DNA of 64,000 bases from Acidovorax sp. NB1 (GTDB lineage Bacteria; Pseudomonadota; Gammaproteobacteria; Burkholderiales; Burkholderiaceae_C), in the NCBI RefSeq assembly GCF_005405905.1, contig NZ_BJHU01000059.1, positions 80,394 through 144,393 on the forward strand, written 5' to 3'. The notes under the pieces are model-generated. The model saw only the letters and a list, made by a program, of their open reading frames with translations. It was not told the DNA's origin and made no database searches. Each line of letters begins with the position of its first letter. Positions within the stretch are counted from its first letter, which is position 1. Positions 6,789-15,181 of the stretch are shown in pieces. The position numbers and the translations under genes were made by a program.

Positions 6789-7808
6789 TTACTTGCCAGC
6801 GCGTGCCTGCGCCACAGCGCCCTGCACATCCTTCCACAGGCTTTCGCCCACGTTGGCGGCGATGCTGGCGTTCACGGCAGCCAGCTTTTCGCGCATGCGG
6901 TTGGCTTCGGCGGCGGGCAGTTCATTGACCTGCATGCCCTTGCCCTTGAGGTCGGCCAGCGCCTTGTCGGCCTCGGCGCGGGTGTCCTGGCGCTCGAAGT
7001 CACGGCTCTTCTTGGCGGCATCGAGCAGCACCTTCTGCTCGGCCTTCGACAGGCCGTCCCAGTACTTCTTGCTCACCAGCACGATCCAGGGGCTGTAGAC
7101 GTGGTTGGTCACGGTGAGGTACTTCTGCACCTCGTAGAACTTGCTCGACAGGATGGTGTTGTAGGGGTTCTCCTGGCCGTCCACCGTCTTGGTTTCCAGC
7201 GCGGTGAAGAGTTCGGAGAACGGCAGCGGCACAGCGTTGGCACCCAGGGTCTTGAAGCTGTCGAGGAACACGTTGTTCTGCATCACGCGCAGCTTGATGC
7301 CGTCCATGTCTTCGAGCTTGTTGACGGGGCGCTTGCTGTTGGTGAGGTTGCGGAAACCGTTCTCCCAGTACACCAGGCCGACCAGGCCCTTTTCCTGCAG
7401 CTTGTCCATCACCTTCTGGCCCACGGGGCCGTCCAGCACCACGTCGGCTTCCTTGGCGTTGTTGAACAGGAACGGCGTGTCCCAGATGGCCATTTCCTTG
7501 GTGATGCCCACCAGCGTGGCCGTGGAGCCCACCATCATCTCTTGCGCGCCGCCGATCAGGGCCTGCTGCATCTGCACGTCCGAGCCCAGCGCGGCGGCGC
7601 CAATGGCACGCACCTTCATCTTGCCGCCCGAGGCTTTTTCGACCTCTTCGGCAAACAGCTTGGTGGCACGGCCCTGGTTGGACACCTCGTTCAGGCCATA
7701 GCCAAAACGGATGATGCGCGGCTTGAAGTCTTGCGCTGCGGCCTGGAACGAGCAAGTGATGGCAGCGACCGACAGGGCGGCCAGCAGGGTACGACGGAAA
7801 GTTTTCAT
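6789..7808 (-). CDS. TRAP transporter solute receptor (DctP family)
   Basis: A 339-residue periplasmic receptor of the DctP family. It has a Sec signal peptide (RRTLLAALSVAAITCSFQAAAQ) and a mature domain with IIRFGYGLNEVSNQG, the conserved Arg-containing strand around DGIKLRVMQNN (binding the ligand carboxylate in this family) and a C-terminal helical tail. It lies downstream of dctQ and dctM on the same strand, separated by a repeat module, and completes a tripartite, ion-driven uptake system. The neighbouring gluconokinase and LacI-type regulator suggest a sugar acid such as gluconate as ligand, which is inference. The start is the ATG after GGAGACAACC; an upstream in-frame ATG (7820) lacks this spacing. 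Confidence 0.9.
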   Translation of the reverse strand: MKTFRRTLLAALSVAAITCSFQAAAQDFKPRIIRFGYGLNEVSNQGRATKLFAEEVEKASGGKMKVRAIGAAALGSDVQMQQALIGGAQEMMVGSTATLVGITKEMAIWDTPFLFNNAKEADVVLDGPVGQKVMDKLQEKGLVGLVYWENGFRNLTNSKRPVNKLEDMDGIKLRVMQNNVFLDSFKTLGANAVPLPFSELFTALETKTVDGQENPYNTILSSKFYEVQKYLTVTNHVYSPWIVLVSKKYWDGLSKAEQKVLLDAAKKSRDFERQDTRAEADKALADLKGKGMQVNELPAAEANRMREKLAAVNASIAANVGESLWKDVQGAVAQARAGK

Positions 7809-7890
7809 GGTTGTCTCCATTGTGGTGAGGGAGTGAGGAACAGAGGAAAAGGGATCAAAGGGGATAGATGACCGATACCGGCGCGGCCTA

Positions 7891-8000
7891 GGTCAGTGCC
7901 CCCGCGCAAGGGACGCCCCGCCGCGCTGGGGGCGTCCCCCTCCCGCATTGCGCAGCAATGCGAGAGAGGGGTGAAGGCGCGAAGCGACACAGGGGGTGCT
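7891..8000 (-). repeat. Post-stop GC-rich hairpin module, copy 3
   Basis: Read with dctM, it starts right after the stop with ACCCCCTGTGTCGCTTCGCG, then CCCCTCTCTCGCATTG / CAATGCGGGAGGGG as a hairpin, then the GCGCGGCGGGGCGTCCCTTGC tail. It separates dctM from the receptor gene. Confidence 0.78.
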
Positions 8001-9302
8001 TCATCTCAACCAGACGACAGGCGCAGTCACGATCTGCGGGAACACGACCAGCAGCGCCAGGATCAGCACGTAGGTGATGAGAAAAGGATTCACGCCCTTG
8101 ATGACGCTGTGCATCGAGATGCGCCCCACCCCGGCCACCACGTTGAGCACCGTGCCCACCGGCGGGGTGATGAGGCCGATGGCGCCGTTGAGCACGAACA
8201 TCAGGCCGAAGTACACCGGGTCGATCCCCGCCTTGACGGCGATGGGCAGCATCACGGGCGCAAAGATCAGGATGGTGGGCGTGAGGTCCAGCGCCGTGCC
8301 GATGAGCACCAGCACGATCATCATCACGGCCATCAGGAGGCGCGGGTTTTCCACCAGCGGGCCCAGCCAGCTGGTCAGTACATTGGGCAGGTCGGCCAGC
8401 GTGATCATGTAGCTGGCCACCTGGGCGCCAGCGCACAAGAACATCACGATGGAGGTCGTCCTGGCTGCACGCACCAGCACGCCATAGATGTCGGCCAGCT
8501 TCATTTCGCGGTGGATGAACAGCGCCACCACCAGTGCGTAGAACGCGGCCACCACGGCGGCCTCGGTGGGGGTGAACACACCGGTCTTCATGCCGCCGAT
8601 GATGATGAGCGGCATCAGCATGGCCCAGAAGGCGCGCACCGTGGAGCGCAGGCGGTCCTTGATGGGCAGGGGCTGGCCCTGGGGCAGGTCCATGCCGCGC
8701 AGCACCCAGCGCCAGGCAAAGATGAGGCCCACCCCCATCATCAGCCCCGGCACGATGCCCGACACAAACAGCGCCGAGATCGAGGTGTTGGTGGTCACGC
8801 CGTAGATCACGAAGGGCATGGACGGCGGGATGATGGGCGCAATGATGCCGCCCGAGGCAATCAACCCGGCGGATGTGTTCATGGGGTAGCCCTGCTGCCG
8901 CATCATGGGCAAGAGGATGGTGGCCAAGGCTGCAGTGTCGGCCAGGGCCGAGCCGCTCATGCTCGCCATGAGCACCGCAGCGCCAATGGCCACGTAACCC
9001 AGCCCGCCCCGGATGTGCCCCACCCAGGCCTGCGCCATGTCGATGATGCGGCGGCTGATGCCACCCGAGTTCATCAGCTCACCGGCCAGGATGAAGAAAG
9101 GCACGGCCAGCAGCGGAAAGCTGTCCACCCCCGCCACCAGGTTCTGGGCGAGCAACTGCGCATCCCAGAAGTCGAGCACCCAGGCCATGCCTGCGCCCGT
9201 AAGCACCAGGGCGAGGCCCATGTTCATGCCGGTGCCCATCAGCACCAGCATGCCCAGCGAAAAGACCACAAAGGCCAAGGCTTCAGGCGTCAGTCCGAAC
9301 AT
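8001..9302 (-). CDS. dctM: TRAP transporter large permease subunit (DctM family)
   Basis: A 433-residue membrane protein with about twelve hydrophobic segments. Family features include VPFFILAGELMNSGGISRRI near the N-terminus, the SGSALADTAALATILLPMM block that lines the substrate path, and GGIIAPIIPPSMPFVIYGV. The second half repeats this design (IGLITPPVGTVLNVVAGV). DctM proteins carry out the Na+-coupled transport step. Its ATG overlaps the dctQ stop as TGATG, so the two subunits are translationally coupled; a GTG one codon upstream is an alternative start. Confidence 0.93.
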   Translation of the reverse strand: MFGLTPEALAFVVFSLGMLVLMGTGMNMGLALVLTGAGMAWVLDFWDAQLLAQNLVAGVDSFPLLAVPFFILAGELMNSGGISRRIIDMAQAWVGHIRGGLGYVAIGAAVLMASMSGSALADTAALATILLPMMRQQGYPMNTSAGLIASGGIIAPIIPPSMPFVIYGVTTNTSISALFVSGIVPGLMMGVGLIFAWRWVLRGMDLPQGQPLPIKDRLRSTVRAFWAMLMPLIIIGGMKTGVFTPTEAAVVAAFYALVVALFIHREMKLADIYGVLVRAARTTSIVMFLCAGAQVASYMITLADLPNVLTSWLGPLVENPRLLMAVMMIVLVLIGTALDLTPTILIFAPVMLPIAVKAGIDPVYFGLMFVLNGAIGLITPPVGTVLNVVAGVGRISMHSVIKGVNPFLITYVLILALLVVFPQIVTAPVVWLR

Positions 9303-9814
9303 CACTCCACCTCCGCGCCGTGGCCCAGGTCCAAGGGCTTGCGTTGAATCAGTTCAATGGTTGCCATCACCCCGATGGCAACCGCACACAAAAAGGCCGG
9401 CAGTGGCAGCAAGGCCGCCGGGTAGGCCATGACCACCGAGCGGCTGCCCATGCCCACCACCACCTGCTGCCAGGCACCCCAGGCCAGCATGGCGCAGGCC
9501 GCCATCACCAGCAGGCGAATGGCAGCGGTGAGCACGCCAAACGCCACTGGGCGCTTGGCCAGCAGGCCCGCCAGGCTGGTGAAGGCCATGTGCTCGCCTG
9601 CCGGGTAGGCGGCGGCAGCGCCGATGAACACCATCCAGACGAACAGCAGGCGAGACAGCTCTTCGCTGGCCGCCACGCCGCTGCCAAAGCCGTAGCGCAG
9701 CACCACGTTGATGAACACGGCCACGGCCATCACGCCCAGGCAGCTGGCCATGAGCACCTGGGAGACCCGGGCAAAGCGGCTTTGCGGCGCGGCATCTTGT
9801 GCGGGGGAACTCAT
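9302..9814 (-). CDS. dctQ: TRAP transporter small permease subunit (DctQ family)
   Basis: A 170-residue protein with four predicted membrane helices: MASCLGVMAVAVFINVVLRY, LLFVWMVFIGAAAAYPAGEH, the segment around AIRLLVMAACAMLAWGAWQQ, and a last helix near LPAFLCAVAIGVMATIEL. The ELSRLLFVWMVFIGAA block is the DctQ family hallmark. It pairs with DctM in the membrane. Its start overlaps the gntK stop (ATGA) and its stop overlaps the dctM start, showing a tightly coupled gntK-dctQ-dctM transcript. Confidence 0.92.
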   Translation of the reverse strand: MSSPAQDAAPQSRFARVSQVLMASCLGVMAVAVFINVVLRYGFGSGVAASEELSRLLFVWMVFIGAAAAYPAGEHMAFTSLAGLLAKRPVAFGVLTAAIRLLVMAACAMLAWGAWQQVVVGMGSRSVVMAYPAALLPLPAFLCAVAIGVMATIELIQRKPLDLGHGAEVE

Positions 9815-10332
9815 GCGGTCTCCTTTGTGGCCAGCCAGGCCGAGGCCTGCTGCTGCAGGGTGGGCAGGTCCCGCAGGGCATCCAGGCGCAGCACGCCGGT
9901 TTCGCCCACGGGGGATTCCAGCGTGGCGAACTGGCTGTCCACCAGCGCGCTGGAGAAAAAATGTGTGCCCGCACGCGCTGCAACGCGCTGGCCTGCATGG
10001 GTGCGGTCGATCTCCAGAAAAACAAAGCGCAGGCCCGGGCAGGCGCTGCGCAGCCTGTCGCGGTACGCCTTCTTGAGCGCTGAGCAGGTCAGCACCACAC
10101 CCTGCGGCTGCGCCTGCAGCAGTTGCCCCAGCGTGCTCAGCCAGCCCTCGCGATCGGCGTCGGTCAGCGCAATACCCTGGCGCATTTTTTCGCGGCTGGC
10201 GGGGCTGTGGTGGTCGTCCCCTTCGATGAGGGGAAGACCTTCGGCCTGGGCCAGGGCAGCGCCCAGGCTGGACTTGCCACAACCGGCCACCCCCATGACG
10301 ACCAGATAAACCGATAACGGCGTAAAACTCAT
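9811..10332 (-). CDS. gntK: Gluconokinase
   Basis: A 173-residue cytosolic kinase of the GntK family that phosphorylates D-gluconate with ATP to 6-phosphogluconate, feeding the Entner-Doudoroff and pentose-phosphate routes. The P-loop is GVAGCGKSS; EGDDHHSPASREKMRQGIAL is the family gluconate-site block; LTCSALKKAYRDRLR follows, then HFFSSALVDSQFATLE. Length is normal. It is first in an operon with TRAP permeases dctQ and dctM, which implies that the transporter brings in gluconate or a related sugar acid. A LacI-type operator lies 2-18 bases before the start codon, suggesting direct repression by the divergent regulator. Confidence 0.93.
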   Translation of the reverse strand: MSFTPLSVYLVVMGVAGCGKSSLGAALAQAEGLPLIEGDDHHSPASREKMRQGIALTDADREGWLSTLGQLLQAQPQGVVLTCSALKKAYRDRLRSACPGLRFVFLEIDRTHAGQRVAARAGTHFFSSALVDSQFATLESPVGETGVLRLDALRDLPTLQQQASAWLATKETA

Positions 10333-10333
10333 A

Positions 10334-10350
10334 TTGGTAGCGCTATCCAA
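10334..10350. promoter_or_regulatory. LacI-type operator at the gntK start
   Basis: TTGGTAGCGCTATCCAA, an imperfect palindrome centred on TAGCGCTA, sits directly before the gntK start codon. Its sequence resembles a second site at 10448, and such GCGC-centred palindromes are usual for LacI-family regulators. Confidence 0.7.
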
Positions 10351-10447
10351 TGAATCCAAAAAAATGCATCTCTGCAGATGCCTCCAAAATGCGAGCAATG
10401 ACTCGGCCAACATGCCAAAAAACACGCCAACTGTCTTGCCCAGGCCT

Positions 10448-10466
10448 TTGGACAGCGCTATCCTAA
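10448..10466. promoter_or_regulatory. Second LacI-type operator, before the regulator gene
   Basis: TTGGACAGCGCTATCCTAA has a 14-bp nearly perfect palindrome (GGACAGCGCTATCC, one mismatch pair). It lies about 35 bp before the TTG start of the regulator, so it may serve autoregulation or DNA looping with the site at 10334. Confidence 0.68.
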
Positions 10467-10500
10467 CCAGATCAACACCCATCCCAATGAGGGTTAACCC

Positions 10501-11526
10501 TTGAATAAATCCGAGACCCGGCGCCGATCCAGCGGGCGCATCACGCTGAGCGACGTGGCCAAGGCGGCGGGCGTCAGCCCCATCACGGCATCCCGCGCAC
10601 TGCGCGGCGAGCGCGGCGTGGCCCAAGAGCTGGTGCAGCGGGTCAAGGACGCGGCCCAGCAGCTGGGTTATGTGCCCGACCCGGCCGCGCGCGCGCTGGC
10701 CTCGCAACGCAGCGTGCAGGTGCCGGTGCTGGTGCCACTGCTGTCCAACGCGCTGTTTGTGGACGTGCTCGAATCCGTGCACCGCACCCTGTTCCCCGAG
10801 GGCTACCAGGCCCTGATCGGCGTGACGCACTATGACCCGCAGGAAGAAGAACAACTGCTGCGCACCTACCTCGCCCACCGCCCGGCGGGCCTGCTGGTCA
10901 CCGGCTTTGACCGCACCGAGGCCGCGCGCCAACTGATTGCGGCCAGCGGTGTGCCCTGCGTGCACCTGATGGAGATGACCCCGGCCCCCGGCGTGTTCTG
11001 CGTGGGGTTTTCGCAGCAGGACGCGGGCCACAGCATGACGGCCCACCTGCTGGAGCGCGGCTATAAAAACGTGGCCTTTGTGGCCGCCCAGCTCGACCCG
11101 CGCACCATGCAGCGCGCCGAGGGCTATCGCCGCTGCCTGCGTGAAGCAGGCCGGTACGACCCCAAGCTGGAACTGCTAAGCCCGCAGCCCTCATCGATGC
11201 GCCTGGGCGGTGAACTGCTGGAGGAGCTGCTGCGCACCCGCCCCGGCGTGGATGCCATCTTCTTCTGCAACGACGACCTGGCCCAGGGCGGCCTGCTGGC
11301 TGCGCAGCGCCTGGGCCTGTCGGTACCCGGCCAGGTGGCGATTGCGGGCTTCAACGACCTGGCGGGCAGCGACCAGATGCTGCCGCCCCTGACCACCGTG
11401 CGCACGCCACGCTCTGCCGTGGGCGAGGCCAGCGCACGCATGCTGCTGGCGCTGATGCGCGGCGAGGTACCGGAGCACAACTCGGTGAATCTGGGGTTTG
11501 AGCTGACCATTAGAAGCAGCACCTGA
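10501..11526 (+). CDS. LacI-family transcriptional regulator (GntR-like)
   Basis: A 341-residue repressor. Residues about 14-60 form the LacI helix-turn-helix (ITLSDVAKAAGVSPITASRAL) and hinge helix (DPAARALASQRS), followed by a periplasmic-receptor-like sugar-binding domain ending with VAIAGFNDLAGSDQMLPPLTTV. The only suitable in-frame start is TTG; the nearby ATG is out of frame. It is divergent from gntK-dctQM, and two matching palindromes lie between them, so it very likely represses that operon until gluconate or a derivative binds. The assignment to the gluconate-regulator subgroup is by context. Confidence 0.9.
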   Translation: MNKSETRRRSSGRITLSDVAKAAGVSPITASRALRGERGVAQELVQRVKDAAQQLGYVPDPAARALASQRSVQVPVLVPLLSNALFVDVLESVHRTLFPEGYQALIGVTHYDPQEEEQLLRTYLAHRPAGLLVTGFDRTEAARQLIAASGVPCVHLMEMTPAPGVFCVGFSQQDAGHSMTAHLLERGYKNVAFVAAQLDPRTMQRAEGYRRCLREAGRYDPKLELLSPQPSSMRLGGELLEELLRTRPGVDAIFFCNDDLAQGGLLAAQRLGLSVPGQVAIAGFNDLAGSDQMLPPLTTVRTPRSAVGEASARMLLALMRGEVPEHNSVNLGFELTIRSST

Positions 11527-11592
11527 GATCGCGAATCTGCAGTGCCGCCCTCGGACTTGCTATCCGCGGGCTCCAGTCCCCGCGCGGCCACT

Positions 11593-13251
11593 TCACACCG
11601 CCGCCAGCGCCCTGCTGGATGACGAACCACCCTGACCCTTCATCTCCTTGCGAAGCGCCACCGCATCGCGCGCCTGCGACGGCGCCGAGGCGTCGATGCG
11701 GAACACCTGCACCGTCTCGGTCATGGTCTGCGCCTGGCCATTGAGCTGCATGGCCGAGGCGGCGTTTTCCTCCACCAGCGCTGCGTTCTGCTGCGTGATG
11801 GTGTCCAGTTGCGCCACGGCCGAGTTGACCTGCGAGATGCCGCTGAGCTGCTCATTCGATGCACTGTGGATCTCGCCGATCAGCGTGTTCACGCGGCGCA
11901 CCAAGTCCAGCGACTCGGTCATGGTCTTTTGCGCGGCATCGGTCTTCTCGTGGCCTTCGCTTACCTTGTTGGCCGAGTCGTCGATGAGCTGGCGGATTTC
12001 CTTGGCGGCGGACTGCGTGCGGTGCGACAGGCTGCGCACCTCCGAGGCCACCACGGCAAACCCGCGCCCCTGCTCGCCCGCACGCGCTGCTTCCACGGCA
12101 GCGTTCAGAGCGAGGATGTTGGTCTGGAACGCGATGGAGTCGATGAGCTGCGTGATCTCGCTGATGCGGCCGGATGCGGCCTGGATCTGCTTCATGGTGT
12201 CAGCAACACCGTCTACGGCGCTGCTGCTGCGCTCGGTGACCTGGGTGGCCTGTGTGGCCAGCACCGTAGCCTGGCGGGCGGATTCGGCGGTCTGCTTGAC
12301 GGTGCCGGTGATCTCTTCCATTGACGCTGCGGTCTGCTGCAGGTTACTGGCCTGCGCCTCGGTGCGGGACGACAGGTCCTGGTTGCCCTGCGCGATCTCG
12401 CGGGTGGAGACCTGCATGTGTTCGCTCTCCTGCCGCGCATCGCGCACGATGGACAGCAGGTTCACATTGAGCTGCGCCAGCGCCTTCTGCAGCTGCCCAA
12501 CCGTATCGGTGCGCGAGGCTGAAAACTTTTGCGTGAGGTCGCCCGCCGCCATGCGGTTGGCCCAGCGCAGCATTTCCACCAGGGGCAGCACCGTGACCCG
12601 GTGCAGGTACACCGCCATGGCGATGGCGGCCACCACCACACCCACCCAGGCCACGCCCGAGCCCAGCGTCATCGCATACCCGCCCAGCGCGGCAGCCCCC
12701 CACGACAGCAGGACCAGCAGCAGGGTGCACAGCGCGATCTTGCCCAGGGGCCCCGGCTGCAACGCCATCATCAGGCGGCCCATGAAGGTGTCGGTGATCA
12801 GCTGCCCACCGCGCAGCACATGCACCAGCCTGCCTGCCTGTTTTTCGGCCTGCATGGTGCGGTAGAGCTGGTCGGCCCCCTGGATCTGTTCGCGCGTAGC
12901 CTCGGTGCGCACCGACATGTAGCCCGTGGGCTGGTCGCCCTGCATGAGCGGCGTGACGTTGGCCATGACCCAGTAGAACGAGCCGTCCTTGCGCCGGTTC
13001 TTGACCGGTGCCGACCAGGGGATGCCTTTGGCGATGGTCTCCCACATGTCGCGGAAGGCCTCCTCGGGCATGTCCGGGTGCCGGATCATGTTGTGGGGCT
13101 GGCCCAGGAGTTCTTCTTTTTCGTAGCCGCTGACCTCGATGAACATCGGGTTGCAGTACAGGATGCGGCCCTTGAGATCGGTGGTGGACACCAGAGTCTG
13201 GCCTTTGGGAAACGCATATTCGTGCGTGCTGACGGGCAGATTGACGCGCAT
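11593..13251 (-). CDS. Aer-like chemoreceptor with PAS domain
   Basis: A 552-residue methyl-accepting protein without a periplasmic domain. Residues about 10-120 are a PAS domain (TDLKGRILYCNPMFIEVSGY; then FRDMWETIAKGIPWSAPVKN and GSFYWVMANVTP), as in the aerotaxis sensor Aer. Two close membrane segments follow (about 172-215), then HAMP and a signalling domain with the hairpin tip IDSIAFQTNILALNAAVEAA and GRGFAVVASEVRSLSHRT. It probably senses redox or oxygen through a cofactor in the PAS fold and controls CheA. The start follows AAGGAGGGG at good spacing. It lies between, but is not obviously linked with, the gluconate and nitrate regions. Confidence 0.9.
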   Translation of the reverse strand: MRVNLPVSTHEYAFPKGQTLVSTTDLKGRILYCNPMFIEVSGYEKEELLGQPHNMIRHPDMPEEAFRDMWETIAKGIPWSAPVKNRRKDGSFYWVMANVTPLMQGDQPTGYMSVRTEATREQIQGADQLYRTMQAEKQAGRLVHVLRGGQLITDTFMGRLMMALQPGPLGKIALCTLLLVLLSWGAAALGGYAMTLGSGVAWVGVVVAAIAMAVYLHRVTVLPLVEMLRWANRMAAGDLTQKFSASRTDTVGQLQKALAQLNVNLLSIVRDARQESEHMQVSTREIAQGNQDLSSRTEAQASNLQQTAASMEEITGTVKQTAESARQATVLATQATQVTERSSSAVDGVADTMKQIQAASGRISEITQLIDSIAFQTNILALNAAVEAARAGEQGRGFAVVASEVRSLSHRTQSAAKEIRQLIDDSANKVSEGHEKTDAAQKTMTESLDLVRRVNTLIGEIHSASNEQLSGISQVNSAVAQLDTITQQNAALVEENAASAMQLNGQAQTMTETVQVFRIDASAPSQARDAVALRKEMKGQGGSSSSRALAAV

Positions 13252-13449
13252 GAAACCCCTCCTTGTGGAAAACCTTGTCACCCCAGAAAAACTGAACTGA
13301 AAAAAGCCTTGGAAAAGTCGGTTTCATCCTATGGCGAAAATTTTCTTTCGCAAACAACTAAATCGCCGCGCGCCGCACGCTCACCAAAAGAGTGCATTCC
13401 TCCAGCGCCGCGCCCCAAAGCGCAGCAGCCCGGCGGCCAAATACTCACC

Positions 13450-13505
13450 ATTTGATAGCAATGAATTGAATATGGGCGCGCGGTAACGGCAATTTTTTAT
13501 TCAAA
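13450..13505 (-). repeat. ATAGCT dispersed repeat, copy 3
   Basis: TTTGATAGCAATGAATTGAA ... GGGCGCGCGG ... CAATTTTTTATTCAAA, a divergent copy just upstream of the narK sigma-54 promoter. Confidence 0.6.
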
Positions 13506-13523
13506 CACCCAAAACAACCCGGC

Positions 13524-13539
13524 TGGCACAGGCATTGCT
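13524..13539 (+). promoter_or_regulatory. Sigma-54 promoter of narK
   Basis: TGGCACAGGCATTGCT matches TGGCAC-N5-TTGCW. The start of transcription should be near 13550, immediately before leader hairpin P1. Confidence 0.83.
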
Positions 13540-13551
13540 TGCTGTTTGGTG

Positions 13552-13617
13552 CGGCCAACGCTGGCCGTGTATCAGCCCGGTGCAACGGCGGATTGGGCGA
13601 ACTGGACGATGGCGTCT
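13552..13617 (+). promoter_or_regulatory. ANTAR-type antitermination leader of narK
   Basis: P1 (13552-13567) is CGGCC-AACGCT-GGCCG, with A1 and G4 in the hexaloop. P2 (13604-13617) is GGAC-GATGGC-GTCT; G4 is kept but position 1 is G. The loop and 3' arm of P2 are also the 5' arm of the terminator, giving mutually exclusive folds. The same arrangement precedes nrtA and nirB. Confidence 0.8.
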
Positions 13618-13677
13618 TCATGGAATGCAAATTGGCTGCAAGGCCTGCGCGATCCATGCAGGCGCCTTTTTGTTTTT
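13609..13677 (+). terminator. Leader terminator of narK
   Basis: GGCGTCTTCATGGA (13611-13624) pairs with TCCATGCAGGCGCC (13653-13666) with one wobble and one mismatch, followed by TTTTTGTTTTT. It ends 44 bp before the start codon. Confidence 0.87.
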
Positions 13678-13721
13678 GCCCCGGCTGGGGGAGTCCTTCA
13701 GCCCTTTTGCGCACGATCGCC

Positions 13722-14936
13722 ATGCTTCAATTCCGCGAGTTCCTCAAGTCCGGCCACGCCCCCACGCTGTGGTCGTCCTTCCTCTACTTCGGTTTCTCGT
13801 GCGCTGTCTGGGTGATCAACGGTGCCATGGCGCCGTTCATCCGAGACAGCTTCCAGCTCACGCCCACACAGATGGGCATGATGCTGTCCATCCCCATCTT
13901 TGCCGGTGCGCTGATGCGCTTTCCGCTGGGCATCCTGGCGCAGTACATCGGGCGCAAGAACGCCACGCTGGTCGAGATGGCGGGCATCTTCGTGGCCATG
14001 GGCTACGGCTACCTGTTTGTGCACGACTACGGCGACCTGCTGGCCATGGGCATCCTGCTGGGCGTGGCCGGGGCCAGCTTTGGCGTGGCGCTGTCGCTGG
14101 GCTCGGGCTCCTTCCCGCCACGGTACAAGGGCCTGGCCATGGGCATCGTGGGCGCGGGCAACGTGGGCACGGCCGTGGCCGCCCTGCTGGCCCCCGCGCT
14201 GGCGCAGAAGTTCGGATGGCAGGCCGTGTACGGCTTTGCCGCCGTGAGCGTGGCCGTGCCCGCGATCGTGATGGCGGTCTTTGCCAAGGAGCCCACCGAC
14301 CTGGCAGCCCACTCGACCTTCCGCGAACACATTGCCTGCCTGTTTGAAAAAGACGGCTGGGCGTTCAGCCTGATCTATGCCGTGACCTTTGGCGGCTTCA
14401 TCGGCCTGACCACCTTTTTGCCCAGCTATTTTTATGACCAGTTCCACGTGAGCAAGGTGCAGGCAGGCCAGCTCACCATGCTGGCGGCCTTTCTGGGTGC
14501 AGCGCTGCGCATCTTTGGCGGCTGGCTGTCGGACCACTGGGGCGGCGTGAACACGCTCACCGCTGTGCTGGCCATCACGGCTGTGAGCATGGTGCTGTGT
14601 GGCCTGGCCGAGAACTCGCTGCCCGTCACCATGCTGCTCTTCCTGGTGTGTTTTGCAGCGCTGGGCGCGGGCAATGGCGCCCTTTTCCAGCTGGTGCCCT
14701 TGCGCTGGCCGCTGACCACGGCCGTGGCCGGCTCGATGATTGGCGAGATCGGCGCCCTGGGCGGCGGCCTGATCCCCAGCGGTATGGGCATCTCGCGCCA
14801 GTACACCGGCACCTACCTGTGGGGCTTTGTGGGCATTGCGGTGTGCGCGCTGGCCATGCTGGTGCTGCTGCGGGTGATGCAGATCCGCTGGACGCGGACA
14901 TGGGCAGAGAAGGGTGGACGCGCGCGCAGCGCATGA
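13722..14936 (+). CDS. narK: Nitrate/nitrite transporter, NarK/NasA type (MFS)
   Basis: A 404-residue major-facilitator protein with about twelve membrane segments. It shows the nitrate-porter motifs GASFGVALSLGSGSFPPRYKGLAMGIVGAGNVGTA (helix-5 nitrate signature region, Gly-rich) and in the second half GAGNGALFQLVPLRWP, plus AALRIFGGWLSDHWGG between helices. No respiratory narGHJI genes follow; the neighbours are assimilatory (nirBD, nasA), so its role is nitrate uptake or nitrite exchange for assimilation, beside the ABC importer. The start at 13722 follows the leader terminator. The last codons (GGRARSA) lie in a repeated intergenic module, so the C-terminus may have been altered by repeat spread. 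Confidence 0.9.
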   Translation: MLQFREFLKSGHAPTLWSSFLYFGFSCAVWVINGAMAPFIRDSFQLTPTQMGMMLSIPIFAGALMRFPLGILAQYIGRKNATLVEMAGIFVAMGYGYLFVHDYGDLLAMGILLGVAGASFGVALSLGSGSFPPRYKGLAMGIVGAGNVGTAVAALLAPALAQKFGWQAVYGFAAVSVAVPAIVMAVFAKEPTDLAAHSTFREHIACLFEKDGWAFSLIYAVTFGGFIGLTTFLPSYFYDQFHVSKVQAGQLTMLAAFLGAALRIFGGWLSDHWGGVNTLTAVLAITAVSMVLCGLAENSLPVTMLLFLVCFAALGAGNGALFQLVPLRWPLTTAVAGSMIGEIGALGGGLIPSGMGISRQYTGTYLWGFVGIAVCALAMLVLLRVMQIRWTRTWAEKGGRARSA

Positions 14937-15180
14937 CCGGCGTAGCCGGTGAGCACGCAAGCGCTCGCCACACTTCCAGCAAAAGGGCGGTCGGGCACGC
15001 AGTGCCTGAGCTGGCGCAGCCAGCCAACGCGCAGCGTTGCCCGCACTTTCGCTAGAAGGGCGGCCGTACGCGCAGCGCATGACTTGCGTTAAGCAAGTAA
15101 GCGCGATAGCGCTTGCCGAACCTTCGCTAAAAGAGGGATGCGCGCGCGGCGCATGACCGGCGCCAGCGTTGCCCCCTGAA
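14905..15180. repeat. Three degenerate tandem copies of a ~75-100-bp module after narK
   Basis: The unit has GACGCGCGCAGCGCATGACC, a GCAAGCGCT segment and a TTCnnCnAAAnGG end. Copies start near 14908, 15060 and 15138. The first overlaps the narK stop codon. I see no gene in this stretch. Confidence 0.65.
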
Positions 15181-15181
15181 A

